Below, in pieces: positions 1 through 6,756 of a stretch of DNA of 8,604 nucleotides. Origin of the DNA: Methylothermaceae bacterium (lineage in GTDB: Bacteria; Pseudomonadota; Gammaproteobacteria; Methylococcales; Methylothermaceae); contig JALVSV010000487.1 in NCBI GenBank assembly GCA_027024125.1, positions 1 to 8,604 on the forward strand, read 5' to 3'. The translations under genes and the position numbers were made by a program. The notes beneath the pieces are model-generated. The model was given only the letters and a program-made list of their open reading frames with translations. It made no database searches and was not told the origin of the DNA. Every line of letters begins with the position of its first letter. The stretch's first letter is position 1.

Positions 1-50
1 TGGGTCAAAATTGTTGGCCAGAGGTGGGTCAGTTTAGTTGACCATTAACA
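1..50. mobile_element. Possible terminal repeats of an IS21-like element
   Basis: Two copies of TGGGTCA lie at 1-7 and 25-31. They form an imperfect 20-nt direct repeat with a 24-nt period (about 15 of 20 positions match). Multiple TGGGTCA-like direct repeats near the tips, with a terminal CA dinucleotide, are typical of IS21-family ends, and a CA falls at 49-50. No transposase sequence is in the window, so any element body would lie to the left. This is pattern recognition from short sequence only. It could also be an unrelated tandem repeat. Confidence 0.3.
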
Positions 51-58
51 GCATGAAT

Positions 59-89
59 AAGGCACAGCAGTATATTGATGCAGTGCCTT
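59..89. repeat. Imperfect 11-bp inverted repeat, possibly a weak terminator
   Basis: AAGGCACAGCA (59-69) and TGCAGTGCCTT (79-89) pair with one mismatch around a 9-nt A/T-rich loop. On the plus strand the stem is followed by TGTT after its terminal TT, and on the minus strand by ATTC. The U tract is therefore weak in either direction. It sits between the putative IS end and the tRNA-derived element and could mark a transcript end. Its role is unknown. Confidence 0.35.
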
Positions 90-98
90 TGTTCAATA

Positions 99-298
99 TG
101 GCGGAGAGGGAGGATTACTCGGGCTGTCCTTGCCCTCGCCCCTTCGGGGCCGCGCTGAAGCGCGTTCAAATTTGTTCCTGGCAAATTAGTGACTCGGGGC
201 CATCCTGGCCCCTTACCCTACGGGCGCGCTGAAGCGCGTCCAAAATGGCTGTCCTGCCATTTTGTCGAACCCTCTTATCGGGTTCTCATCCCTCCCTC
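99..298. repeat. tRNA-Ser-derived multi-hairpin repeat element
   Basis: The left edge TGGCGGAGAGGGAGG (99-113) is identical to the acceptor/T-stem end of the tRNA-Ser gene (361-375). TCGAACCCTC (265-274) is identical to its T-arm (379-388). Between them is inserted a run of hairpins, partly duplicated. ACTCGGG begins at 117 and 192, and the perfect hairpin CGCGC-TGAA-GCGCG occurs at 151-164 and 225-238. Further stems are AATTTG/CAAATT (169-174/182-187), a 9-bp stem 241-249/256-264, and GAACCC/GGGTTC (267-272/280-285). An outer stem, 106-115 with 288-298 and one bulge, closes the whole as a multibranch structure. Read on the minus strand, it ends with a copy of the tRNA 3' terminus including CCA. 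It has no coding potential. From memory, similar sequences lie near tRNA genes in other gammaproteobacteria. Confidence 0.75.
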
Positions 299-313
299 AA
301 GGAGCCGTTTTCC

Positions 314-333
314 AAAAAAAAGCACCGGGGGTG
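314..333 (-). terminator. Short intrinsic terminator after tRNA-Ser
   Basis: On the minus strand, CACC-CCC-GGTG (333-323) forms a 4-bp stem with a three-base loop. One C later it is followed by eight T residues (321-314). It lies 27 nt past the tRNA 3' end, where a terminator for the csrA/tRNA-Ser transcript would be expected. The stem is short for an intrinsic terminator, but the U tract is strong. Confidence 0.6.
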
Positions 334-360
334 ATTTAACCTCGATGCCTTTCCATAACT

Positions 361-451
361 TGGCGGAGAGGGAGGGATTCGAACCCTCGATGGGCTTTTG
401 ACCCATACTCCCTTAGCAGGGGAGCGCCTTCAGCCGCTCGGCCACCTCTCC
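361..451 (-). tRNA. tRNA-Ser (anticodon GCU)
   Basis: This is a complete class II tRNA gene of 91 nt with CCA encoded (361-363) and G73 as discriminator. The 7-bp acceptor stem is perfect (445-451 with 365-371). The anticodon stem CTCCC/GGGAG encloses loop CTGCTAA, with anticodon GCT at 417-415. A long variable arm with stem ATGGG/CCCAT and the T-arm GAGGG-TTCGAAT-CCCTC complete the cloverleaf. It reads AGC/AGU serine codons. It begins 19 nt after the csrA stop, so cotranscription with csrA or a promoter inside csrA is likely. csrA followed by tRNA-Ser is a conserved gammaproteobacterial arrangement. Its 3' end is duplicated at 99-113. Confidence 0.97.
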
Positions 452-470
452 GGGAATAAAAGTGGGATTT

Positions 471-716
471 TCAGTCTGCTTCTGGATCTGACTCGGGTTC
501 TTCGGTTTCAGGAGTATCTTCTGGGGTTTCCGGTGGTTGTTGAGCCTCTTCCCTTTCCCGCTTGATGCGTTCGTAGATCTCTTCACGGTGGACCGCTACA
601 TCTTTTGGGGCGTTGACCCCTATGCGAACCTGGTTACCCTTGACTCCCAACACGGTAACTGTGACGTTGTCGCCGATGACCAGTGTTTCCCCAACTCTCC
701 GAGTCAAAATAAGCAT
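471..716 (-). CDS. csrA: Carbon storage regulator CsrA (RsmA)
   Basis: The protein has 81 residues. CsrA is a homodimeric RNA-binding protein that binds GGA motifs in hairpin loops of mRNA leaders and alters translation and stability. The family core is intact: [10 protein letters not shown] at 1-10 and VHREEI at 42-47, which contain the two RNA-contact regions, with Arg44 in the usual place. Residues 53-81 form an unusually long acidic, Pro/Glu-rich tail (E. coli CsrA has 61 residues in total). The ATG is preceded by AAAGGAAAA at suitable spacing. That site carries a GGA, so self-repression is conceivable but unproven. The gene has its own promoter at 789-817 and lies between lysC and tRNA-Ser. 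Identity is near certain, but the effect of the tail is unknown. Confidence 0.97.
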   Translation of the reverse strand: MLILTRRVGETLVIGDNVTVTVLGVKGNQVRIGVNAPKDVAVHREEIYERIKREREEAQQPPETPEDTPETEEPESDPEAD

Positions 717-788
717 AAGATTTTCCTTTCTGTTTACTGAAATCAGCCGTCACGTGCACGGGCCTGATACCAGTGCGAAGTTTAACCG

Positions 789-817
789 ATTATAGCACTT
801 CGTTTTTTTGGCGGCAA
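789..817 (-). promoter_or_regulatory. Sigma70-type promoter for csrA
   Basis: On the minus strand, TTGCCG (817-812), a 17-nt spacer and a perfect TATAAT (794-789) form a strong sigma70-like promoter in the 112-nt lysC-csrA gap. Initiation about 7 nt further on would give a leader of roughly 65 nt before the csrA ATG. An A-tract (seven A) lies in the spacer. It lets csrA and tRNA-Ser be expressed independently of lysC. Confidence 0.8.
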
Positions 818-828
818 AATCCATTAAA

Positions 829-2055
829 TCACGCAGCTGGGGCCTGGTCCAGCCCGAAGGTTTCATGAAGGGTCCGTACCGCGAGCTCCAGATATTTTTC
901 ATCCAGCACCACCGAGACCTTGATCTCCGAGGTGGAGATCATGCGGATGTTGATGCCCTCATCGGCGAGGGCGCGGAACATCCTGCTGGCGATGCCCGCA
1001 TGGGAACGCATGCCTACTCCTACCATGGAAACCTTGACGATTTGATCGTCACCGGTCACCTTTTTTGCTCCCAGCTTTTGGCATACTCCCTGCAAAATAT
1101 CCAGGGCTTTGGCATAGTCGTTGCGGTGAACGGTAAAAGTAAAGTCGGTGGTGTCGTTCTCGGCCACGTTTTGAACGATCATATCGACCTCGATGTTGGC
1201 GTCTGCTATGGGGCCAAGAATTGCAGCAGCAATCCCTGGTTGGTCGGGGACACCTTCCACAGTCAGTTTGGCTTCATCGCGGTTGAAAGCGATACCTGAA
1301 ATCAGCGCCTGTTCCATCTCTTCTTCCTCGTAGGTGATCAGGGTGCCCGGGCCATCGTCGAAAGTGGAGAGCACCCGCAGTGGCACATTGTATTTACCGG
1401 CAAATTCCACCGCCCGGATTTGTAAGACTTTGGATCCGAGGCTGGCCATCTCCAGCATTTCTTCGAAGGTGATACGGTCGAGCCGTCTGGCCCTGGGTTC
1501 GACACGCGGATCGGTGGTATAGACGCCATCGACGTCGGTATAGATGCGACATTCGTCTGCCTTCAATGCCGCCGCCAGGGCGACAGCAGTGGTATCGGAT
1601 CCGCCGCGGCCGAGTGTCGTGATATCTCCTTCCTCGTTGACTCCCTGAAAGCCTGCCACTACCACCACTTTCCCTTGGTCAAGATCCTTGCGAAGGCGGG
1701 ATGTATCAATGTCGATGATCCTCGCCTTGGTGTGCGATGCGTCGGTCAATATTTTTGCCTGGGCACCGGTGTAAGAACTGGCGGGGCAACCATCGGATTC
1801 CAGTGCCATGCACAGCAGGGCGATGGTGACTTGCTCACCGGTGGATAGCAGCACATCCAGTTCCCTCGGATTGGGGTGCTCCTGCATTTCCCTGGCCAGT
1901 CCAAGCAGCCGGTCGGTTTCACCGCTCATGGCCGAGACCACGACGACGATATCGTTGCCCTGACGCCGTGCCTGGGTGATTTTGTTGGCAACATGCCTGA
2001 TCCGGTCAACGGTGCCGACAGAAGTACCACCATATTTGTGTACGTATAACGCCAT
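829..2055 (-). CDS. lysC: Aspartate kinase (monofunctional, two ACT domains)
   Basis: The protein has 408 residues, normal for a monofunctional aspartokinase. It phosphorylates L-aspartate with ATP, the first step to lysine, threonine, methionine and diaminopimelate. The N-terminal kinase domain carries KYGGTSVG (7-14), STGE (71-74), GRGGSDTTA (149-157) and TDVDGVYTTDPR (173-184). The C-terminal part, from about 262, holds two ACT domains (about 264-330 and 340-400), including VGVGMRSHAGIASR and the segment IRMISTSEIKVSV (370-382). ACT domains in this class bind lysine and/or threonine, so end-product inhibition is expected. The ATG matches the family start, although the Shine-Dalgarno sequence is weak (AGATTAAGA). 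The gene starts 15 nt after the hicA remnant and probably depends on upstream transcription or coupling. Confidence 0.96.
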   Translation of the reverse strand: MALYVHKYGGTSVGTVDRIRHVANKITQARRQGNDIVVVVSAMSGETDRLLGLAREMQEHPNPRELDVLLSTGEQVTIALLCMALESDGCPASSYTGAQAKILTDASHTKARIIDIDTSRLRKDLDQGKVVVVAGFQGVNEEGDITTLGRGGSDTTAVALAAALKADECRIYTDVDGVYTTDPRVEPRARRLDRITFEEMLEMASLGSKVLQIRAVEFAGKYNVPLRVLSTFDDGPGTLITYEEEEMEQALISGIAFNRDEAKLTVEGVPDQPGIAAAILGPIADANIEVDMIVQNVAENDTTDFTFTVHRNDYAKALDILQGVCQKLGAKKVTGDDQIVKVSMVGVGMRSHAGIASRMFRALADEGINIRMISTSEIKVSVVLDEKYLELAVRTLHETFGLDQAPAA

Positions 2056-2070
2056 AAATTCTTAATCTGC

Positions 2071-2297
2071 TCAAAGTAATTGATTGAATTGCTCAACGCT
2101 CAAGCGGGCCTGTTTCAGAATGTGGGACAAGGTTGATCGCTTGATCGGGCGATGGGCGGGAACCGCGAGTTTTAACACCTCATCACCGACATGTTTCTGC
2201 AATCTTATGTGGCTTCCTTTTTGCCGAACCACAACCCAGCCATGTCGTGTGAGAGCTGATATTATTTTTCATACCCAAGGCTTGGCACCTTGGTCAT
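2071..2297 (-). pseudogene. hicA: Frameshifted HicA-family mRNA interferase toxin
   Basis: The ATG overlaps the hicB stop by 4 nt (ATGA). Reading begins MTKVPSLGYEK and hits TAA at codon 12. A single missing A in the run at 2265-2269 (five A, where six would restore frame) causes this. Inserting one A gives a complete 75-residue HicA: KIISALTRHGWVVVRQKGSH, then IRLQKHVGDEVLKLAVPAHR, ending at the TGA at 2071-2073. The conserved Gly-Ser-His (His30) and the AVPAHRPIK motif are intact, so decay looks recent. The downstream frame has a TGA just before the A run and no ATG until its end, so no obvious restart rescues it. HicA toxins cleave mRNA and are held by HicB. A sequencing error in the homopolymer is the main alternative. 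Five A is short for efficient slippage. Confidence 0.88.
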
Positions 2298-2497
2298 AAG
2301 GCGACTTCAGCAAGTTCCGCCTGTTCACCCATCACCTTGTCGTCTTCCACAGGCTCCAAATAGAGTTCGATCGCTTCCCTGATATTTCTTAGTGCTTCCT
2401 CTTTGGTTTCTCCTTCGCTGATACAACCTGGCAGACTTGGGACGTAAACCGTATATCCACCTTCTGGGCAAGGTTCAAGTACCACCTGAAATTTCAT
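2294..2497 (-). CDS. hicB: HicB-like antitoxin
   Basis: The protein has 67 residues with the typical HicB N-terminal domain (a degenerate RNase H-like fold). It shows a beta-hairpin FQVVLEPCPEGGYTVYVP, then SLPGCISEGETKEEAL and an amphipathic helix NIREAIELYLE. It ends soon afterwards and lacks the C-terminal DNA-binding domain seen in longer HicB proteins, so self-repression of transcription is doubtful. Its usual role is to bind and block HicA. The ATG has a good site (GAGGG, 8-nt spacing). It lies 10 nt after the alaS stop and overlaps hicA by 4 nt, so the pair sits inside the alaS-lysC operon. With hicA frameshifted, it would be an orphan antitoxin. Confidence 0.9.
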   Translation of the reverse strand: MKFQVVLEPCPEGGYTVYVPSLPGCISEGETKEEALRNIREAIELYLEPVEDDKVMGEQAELAEVAL

Positions 2498-2507
2498 GTT
2501 TTTTCCC

Positions 2508-5111
2508 TCACAGTCTCTCTTTCACCCAATCCGCCACTCCAGCCAATGCCTGTTCCAGCTTGTCCGGCTCGTTGCCACCTGCCTGGGCGAAATCCGGACG
2601 GCCGCCACCACGTCCGCCAATCTGCCCGGCCACGAAGTTGACCAGTTCACCGGCCTTGATCCTGTCAGTCAGATCTTTGGTCACTCCAGCCACCAGGGTC
2701 ACCTTGCCGCCTTTGACGGTAGCCAGGACGATGGCGGCACTGCCCAGTTTGTTTTTGAGTTGATCCAAAGTGGTACGTAGCGCCTTGGAATCGCCGTCTT
2801 CGATTTTGCAGGCCAGGATCTTGACCCCAGCGATTTCGGTTGCCCGAGAGGCCAGGTCGCCACCTGACTGGGTGGCCAGCTTGGCTTTGAGACGCTCCAG
2901 TTCCTTCTCCAACTGACGGGTTTTTTCCAATGCCTGCCGGGCCTTGTCATCGAGTACGTCCTGAGGACACTTGAACAAGTCTGCCAGCTTCTGCAGTTGC
3001 CGGTCGGCAGCCTGGGTCCAGCGTACCGCCTGATCTCCGGTGATCGCCTCGATTCTGCGAACGCCGGCGGCGATACCGGTTTCAGAGACGATCTTGAAGA
3101 ATCCGATATCACCGGCGCGCTGGACGTGGGTTCCTCCACACAGCTCGACCGAGAAATCACCGATCTTCAGTACTCTCACCTGGTCTCCGTATTTCTCGCC
3201 AAACAGGGCCACGGCCCCTGCAGCCAGCGCCTTGTCTTTGGTCATGACTTCAGCAGTCACTGGCCTGTTCCTGCGGATCTCCGAGTTGACCCTTCGTTCC
3301 AGTTCCTCGAGTTGCTCCCTTGTCAGGGGTTCGAAATGAGAGAAGTCGAAGCGTAGCCGTTGTGGTTCCACCAGCGAACCTTTTTGCTGCACGTGTTCGC
3401 CGATCAGCTCGCGCAGGGCGGCGTGAAGGAGATGGGTGGCCGAGTGATTGAGGGCGGTGGCAAGGCGAAGCTCCTCGTCTACGGTTGCAGTGACAGTTAC
3501 CCCTTTGTCAATCTGACCTTGCACCATCTTGCCGAGATGGAGCCAGGTGTCGCCTTGTTTCTGCGTGTCCTCGACCCGAAACAGGCCGCCTTCAATGCGG
3601 ATCTCCCCTTTGTCTCCTATTTGCCCCCCGCTTTCGGCATAGAACGGGGTCTGATCGAGGATGATGGAACCTCCCTCGCCAGTGGAAAGGGAATCTACCG
3701 GCTCGCCATCTTTGACCAGTGCCAGCACCTTGGCCTGGGTACTCAGGGTTTCGTATCCCACAAAACGGGTTTTGGCATGGATGGGGATGACTTTGTGATG
3801 GCCGGCATCGAAGCCGCTTGCTGCCCTGGCTCGCTCCCGTTGTTGGGCCATTGCCTGTTCGAAGCCTTCCAGATCCAGTTCCAGTCCGTGTTCGAGAGCA
3901 AAGTCGCGGGTCAGATCCACCGGGAAACCATAGGTGTCATAGAGCTGAAAGATGAGCTGGCCCGGGATGCGGTTTCCCTGGAGTTTCTTCATGCCCTCTT
4001 CAAGGATCTTCATCCCCTGTTCCAGGGTCTCGGCGAAACGCTCTTCCTCGCGCTCGAGCACTTGTTCGATTTGTGCTTGATGTTCGACCAGTTCAGGATA
4101 GGCCTGCCCCATGGCCTCGACCAGGGGGGCGACCAGTCGATGGAAAAAAATGTCTTTGGTACCCAGCCGGTAGCCGTGACGTACCGCCCGGCGGATGATC
4201 CGGCGCAACACGTAGCCCCGACCTTCATTGGACGGCAATACGCCATCGGCAATCAGAAAAGAAGAGGCGCGGATGTGATCGGCAATCACCCTCAGGGAGT
4301 TGCTTTTCAGGTCATCGGTGCCCACGATGGCAGCTGCCGCTTCGATCAGATGACGAAACAGATCGATGTCGTAATTGCTGTGCACACCCTGCATGACTGC
4401 AGCAATCCGTTCCAGCCCCATGCCAGTGTCCACCGAAGGCTTCGGCAATGGAGTCAGGGTGCCATCGGCTGCGCGGTCATATTGCATGAACACCAGATTC
4501 CATATTTCCACATAGCGGTCACCCTCGGCTTCAGGGCTGCCGGGTGGGCCTCCGGCCACTTCGGGGCCGTGGTCGTAGAAAATCTCGGTACAGGGGCCGC
4601 AAGGGCCGATATCCCCCATGGACCAGAAATTGTCGTGGGCGCCGATGCGGGCGAAGCGCTGGGGCGAAACCTTGAGTTCATCGAGCCAGATGGCTGCAGC
4701 CTCGTCGTCTTCCTCATACACCGTGACCCAGAGTTTTGTCTCGGGGATTCCAAGTGTTCCGGTCAGGAATTCCCATGCGTAGCGGATGGCTTCCTGTTTG
4801 AAGTAATCGCCAAAGCTGAAATTTCCCAACATTTCGAAAAAAGTGTGATGGCGCGCCGTATACCCGACGTTCTCCAGATCGTTGTGCTTGCCACCGGCAC
4901 GCAGGCATTTCTGGCACGAAGCGGCGCGGCTGTAAGGCCGCCTCTCCCGTCCCAGAAACACGTCCTTGAACTGAACCATCCCCGCATTGGTAAACAGTAG
5001 TGTTGGGTCGTTCTGTGGCACCAATGGGCTCGATGGAACGATGGTATGTCCCTTGTCTCGAAAATAGTCAAGGAACCGGGTGCGAATTTCCGATGTCGTC
5101 AAGGTTTTCAT
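2508..5111 (-). CDS. alaS: Alanyl-tRNA synthetase
   Basis: The protein has 867 residues, close to the usual 875. It charges tRNA-Ala with alanine and edits mischarged serine and glycine. The class II catalytic core occupies about 1-250, with [10 protein letters not shown] (41-50), [17 protein letters not shown] (87-103), GPCGPCTE (169-176) and the motif 3 region DTGMGLER (228-235). The tRNA-recognition region is about 250-455. The editing domain holds a metal site: His556, His560, Cys658 and His662 (HSATH and CGGTH). A coiled-coil-like Glu/Lys-rich segment (about 700-745) leads into the C-Ala domain with its glycine-rich motif [15 protein letters not shown] (832-846). The ATG overlaps the recX stop by 4 nt (ATGA), implying translational coupling. 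No defects are seen. Confidence 0.98.
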   Translation of the reverse strand: MKTLTTSEIRTRFLDYFRDKGHTIVPSSPLVPQNDPTLLFTNAGMVQFKDVFLGRERRPYSRAASCQKCLRAGGKHNDLENVGYTARHHTFFEMLGNFSFGDYFKQEAIRYAWEFLTGTLGIPETKLWVTVYEEDDEAAAIWLDELKVSPQRFARIGAHDNFWSMGDIGPCGPCTEIFYDHGPEVAGGPPGSPEAEGDRYVEIWNLVFMQYDRAADGTLTPLPKPSVDTGMGLERIAAVMQGVHSNYDIDLFRHLIEAAAAIVGTDDLKSNSLRVIADHIRASSFLIADGVLPSNEGRGYVLRRIIRRAVRHGYRLGTKDIFFHRLVAPLVEAMGQAYPELVEHQAQIEQVLEREEERFAETLEQGMKILEEGMKKLQGNRIPGQLIFQLYDTYGFPVDLTRDFALEHGLELDLEGFEQAMAQQRERARAASGFDAGHHKVIPIHAKTRFVGYETLSTQAKVLALVKDGEPVDSLSTGEGGSIILDQTPFYAESGGQIGDKGEIRIEGGLFRVEDTQKQGDTWLHLGKMVQGQIDKGVTVTATVDEELRLATALNHSATHLLHAALRELIGEHVQQKGSLVEPQRLRFDFSHFEPLTREQLEELERRVNSEIRRNRPVTAEVMTKDKALAAGAVALFGEKYGDQVRVLKIGDFSVELCGGTHVQRAGDIGFFKIVSETGIAAGVRRIEAITGDQAVRWTQAADRQLQKLADLFKCPQDVLDDKARQALEKTRQLEKELERLKAKLATQSGGDLASRATEIAGVKILACKIEDGDSKALRTTLDQLKNKLGSAAIVLATVKGGKVTLVAGVTKDLTDRIKAGELVNFVAGQIGGRGGGRPDFAQAGGNEPDKLEQALAGVADWVKERL

Positions 5112-5560
5112 GAGTCATCCAACAGGGTGCGAATCTGCTCCATCTCGAAACCACGTTGCGCCATAAAACGGTAGCGGCGGCCATATTCGTTACGGTCCGG
5201 GATCGGACGTTGACCGTACTTGCGGCGGTAGATTTGTTTCGCCAGCGCAATCCAGTCGAGGTCGAGATTCAGCATCACTTCCTCGATCAACGTGTCATCG
5301 ATCCCTTTTTGCCTGAGTTCGAAGCGAATTTTCACCGGCCCCTGGCCCCGTGAATGATGGCTGCGGATGAAACTTTCCGTAAAGCGGCGTTCATCCTGCC
5401 AGCCTGCGGCCTGCAGCTCGTTGATTACTTCACGGCCAATCTCTTCCTCCAGTCCCCGTGCTTTCAGTTTCCACGCCAATTCAGCAGTGCTGTGTTCCCG
5501 GCGTGCAAGAAGCCTCAGGCAAAGGTCTTTTATTTTAGCGCGTTCTTCATCCTGGCTCAG
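5108..5560 (-). CDS. recX: RecA modulator RecX, apparent CTG start
   Basis: RecX binds RecA filaments and limits or remodels them. Only a TTG at 5479 offers a conventional start, giving 123 residues, but the same frame upstream continues with clear RecX N-terminal sequence ([18 protein letters not shown]). Taking CTG at 5560 gives 150 residues, the normal family length. That CTG overlaps the recA stop as CTGA, in the style of the ATGA overlaps in this operon, and lies 8 nt after AAGGAG (5574-5569). Later family motifs are present: [20 protein letters not shown], then [14 protein letters not shown] and a terminal [11 protein letters not shown]. It ends in a 4-nt overlap with alaS. No ATG, GTG or TTG lies in frame between the CTG and the region inside recA. 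The start is inferred and the product is secure. Confidence 0.9.
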   Translation of the reverse strand: MSQDEERAKIKDLCLRLLARREHSTAELAWKLKARGLEEEIGREVINELQAAGWQDERRFTESFIRSHHSRGQGPVKIRFELRQKGIDDTLIEEVMLNLDLDWIALAKQIYRRKYGQRPIPDRNEYGRRYRFMAQRGFEMEQIRTLLDDS

Positions 5561-6603
5561 CCTTCTTTCTCCTTGGCCAGTTCTTTTTCGGCGCCGTCGG
5601 CCTCAGGGGTGATGCCGAAAGCCTTCTCGCGCACCTGTTGCTCGAGGGTTTGGACCAGTTCGGGGTGTTCCCTCAGGTACTGACGGGCATTGTCCTTGCC
5701 TTGACCGATCCGTTCCTTGCCAATGCTGTACCAGGCACCGGATTTCTGTACAAAGCCGTACTCGACTCCCAAGTCGATCAATTCGCCCAGCTTGGAGATG
5801 CCTTCGTTGTAGAGAATCTCGAACATTGCGGTCTTGAATGGTGGGGCCACCTTGTTCTTGACCACCTTGACTTTGGTGTCGTTGCCGAGAATCTCGTCGC
5901 CTTTTTTGATTGAGCCCACCCGGCGGATATCGAGCCGTACCGAAGCATAGAATTTGAGGGCGTTGCCACCGGTGGTGGTCTCAGGATTGCCGAACATTAC
6001 CCCGATCTTCATCCGAATCTGATTGATGAAGATGACCATGGCATTGGAGCGCTTGATGTTGGCGGTCAGTTTTCTCAGGGCCTGGGACATTAGACGGGCC
6101 TGCAGGCCCACATGGGCATCACCCATTTCCCCTTCGATTTCGGCCTTGGGTGTCAAAGCCGCCACTGAATCCACTACGATGACATCCACCGCGCCAGAGC
6201 GTACCAGCATATCGACGATCTCAAGTGCCTGTTCGCCGGTATCCGGTTGGGAGATCAGAAGATCGTCCAGATTGACGCCGAGCCGCTGGGCATAGGAGGG
6301 GTCGAGGGCGTGTTCCGCATCCACGAATGCTGCCACCCCCCCCTGTTTCTGCGCTTCGGCGATCGTGGACAACGCCAGGGTGGTCTTGCCTGAAGATTCC
6401 GGGCCATAGATTTCGATGACCCGGCCTTTGGGCAGCCCACCTATCCCCAAGGCGATGTCCAGAGTCAGAGAGCCTGTGGGAATGGCCTCGATGTCGCTGG
6501 CGAGACCGGCATCACCCATGCGCATCACTGCGCCTTTGCCGTATTGTTTCTCGATTTGCAGCAGCGCTGCACTGAGCGCCTTGCGCTTGTTGTCGTCCAA
6601 CAT
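5557..6603 (-). CDS. recA: Recombinase RecA
   Basis: The protein has 348 residues, full length. RecA forms ATP-dependent filaments on single-stranded DNA, drives strand exchange and stimulates LexA self-cleavage. The N-terminal polymerisation helix is present (residues 1-30). Walker A is GPESSGKT (67-74), with the catalytic glutamate region [10 protein letters not shown] (Glu97) and Walker B VIVVD (141-145). The DNA-binding loop L2 is around [13 protein letters not shown] (201-213), preceded by [10 protein letters not shown]. The C-terminal domain ends in an acidic/lysine-rich tail. The ATG fits the family; its Shine-Dalgarno (CAGG, about 11 nt away) is weak. The stop overlaps the recX start (CTGA), so recX is likely coupled to recA. 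In E. coli an intrinsic terminator separates the two genes. Confidence 0.99.
   Translation of the reverse strand: MLDDNKRKALSAALLQIEKQYGKGAVMRMGDAGLASDIEAIPTGSLTLDIALGIGGLPKGRVIEIYGPESSGKTTLALSTIAEAQKQGGVAAFVDAEHALDPSYAQRLGVNLDDLLISQPDTGEQALEIVDMLVRSGAVDVIVVDSVAALTPKAEIEGEMGDAHVGLQARLMSQALRKLTANIKRSNAMVIFINQIRMKIGVMFGNPETTTGGNALKFYASVRLDIRRVGSIKKGDEILGNDTKVKVVKNKVAPPFKTAMFEILYNEGISKLGELIDLGVEYGFVQKSGAWYSIGKERIGQGKDNARQYLREHPELVQTLEQQVREKAFGITPEADGAEKELAKEKEG
5569..5574 (-). promoter_or_regulatory. Shine-Dalgarno site that supports the recX CTG start
   Basis: AAGGAG on the minus strand, inside the last codons of recA, precedes the CTG at 5560-5558 by 8 nt. This is near-ideal spacing and is the main initiation signal for recX. 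An ATG at 5551-5549 is in another frame and opens only a few codons before a TAA. Confidence 0.6.
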
Positions 6604-6756
6604 AGTTCGTTTACCTGTCGTTTGCTAAATTGCAGAAATTATGGCACAGCTTTGACCAAGGAAACTTGCCATCTGTCATAAGAATGGATGAGAGTGATTG
6701 GCATGATCGAATTTTTATGGTTTCCCGGGTTTCAGTGGTCATTCTGCGTCGTTTGG
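6604..6756 (-). promoter_or_regulatory. recA upstream region with a candidate -10 box
   Basis: This 153-nt gap between thpR and recA holds no gene. On the minus strand, CATAAT (6643-6638), 34 nt before the recA ATG, is a plausible -10. I see no good -35 at 15-19 nt. No enterobacterial-type LexA box (CTG-N10-CAG) is visible, so SOS control, if present, uses a different or weaker operator. A CCCGGG-centred palindrome near 6724-6729 has no loop or U tract and is not a convincing thpR terminator. Confidence 0.35.

Noticed and set aside
99..298. CRISPR array
   Set aside because: Only two diverged tandem blocks are present. They contain hairpins and lack unique spacers of uniform length.
99..375. 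Phage attachment-site pair (attL/attR) flanking an integrated element
   Set aside because: The 15-nt copies are only 262 bp apart with no integrase between them, and the intervening DNA is hairpins and a terminator. A tRNA-derived repeat explains it better.
38..401. Short plus-strand open frames across the tRNA-derived element and tRNA
   Set aside because: They run through structured hairpins and the antisense of tRNA-Ser and have no ribosome sites.
808..1299. Plus-strand open frame of 163 codons
   Set aside because: It is antisense to the ACT-domain part of lysC and has no supporting ribosome site or domain.
3360..5000. Long plus-strand open frame of 546 codons
   Set aside because: It lies entirely antisense to alaS, whose full-length family match and motifs are clear. 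The antisense product shows no recognisable domain and arises from codon bias.
5108..5479. recX starting at TTG (123 residues)
   Set aside because: It removes about 27 residues that match the RecX N-terminus, and no Shine-Dalgarno sequence precedes it.
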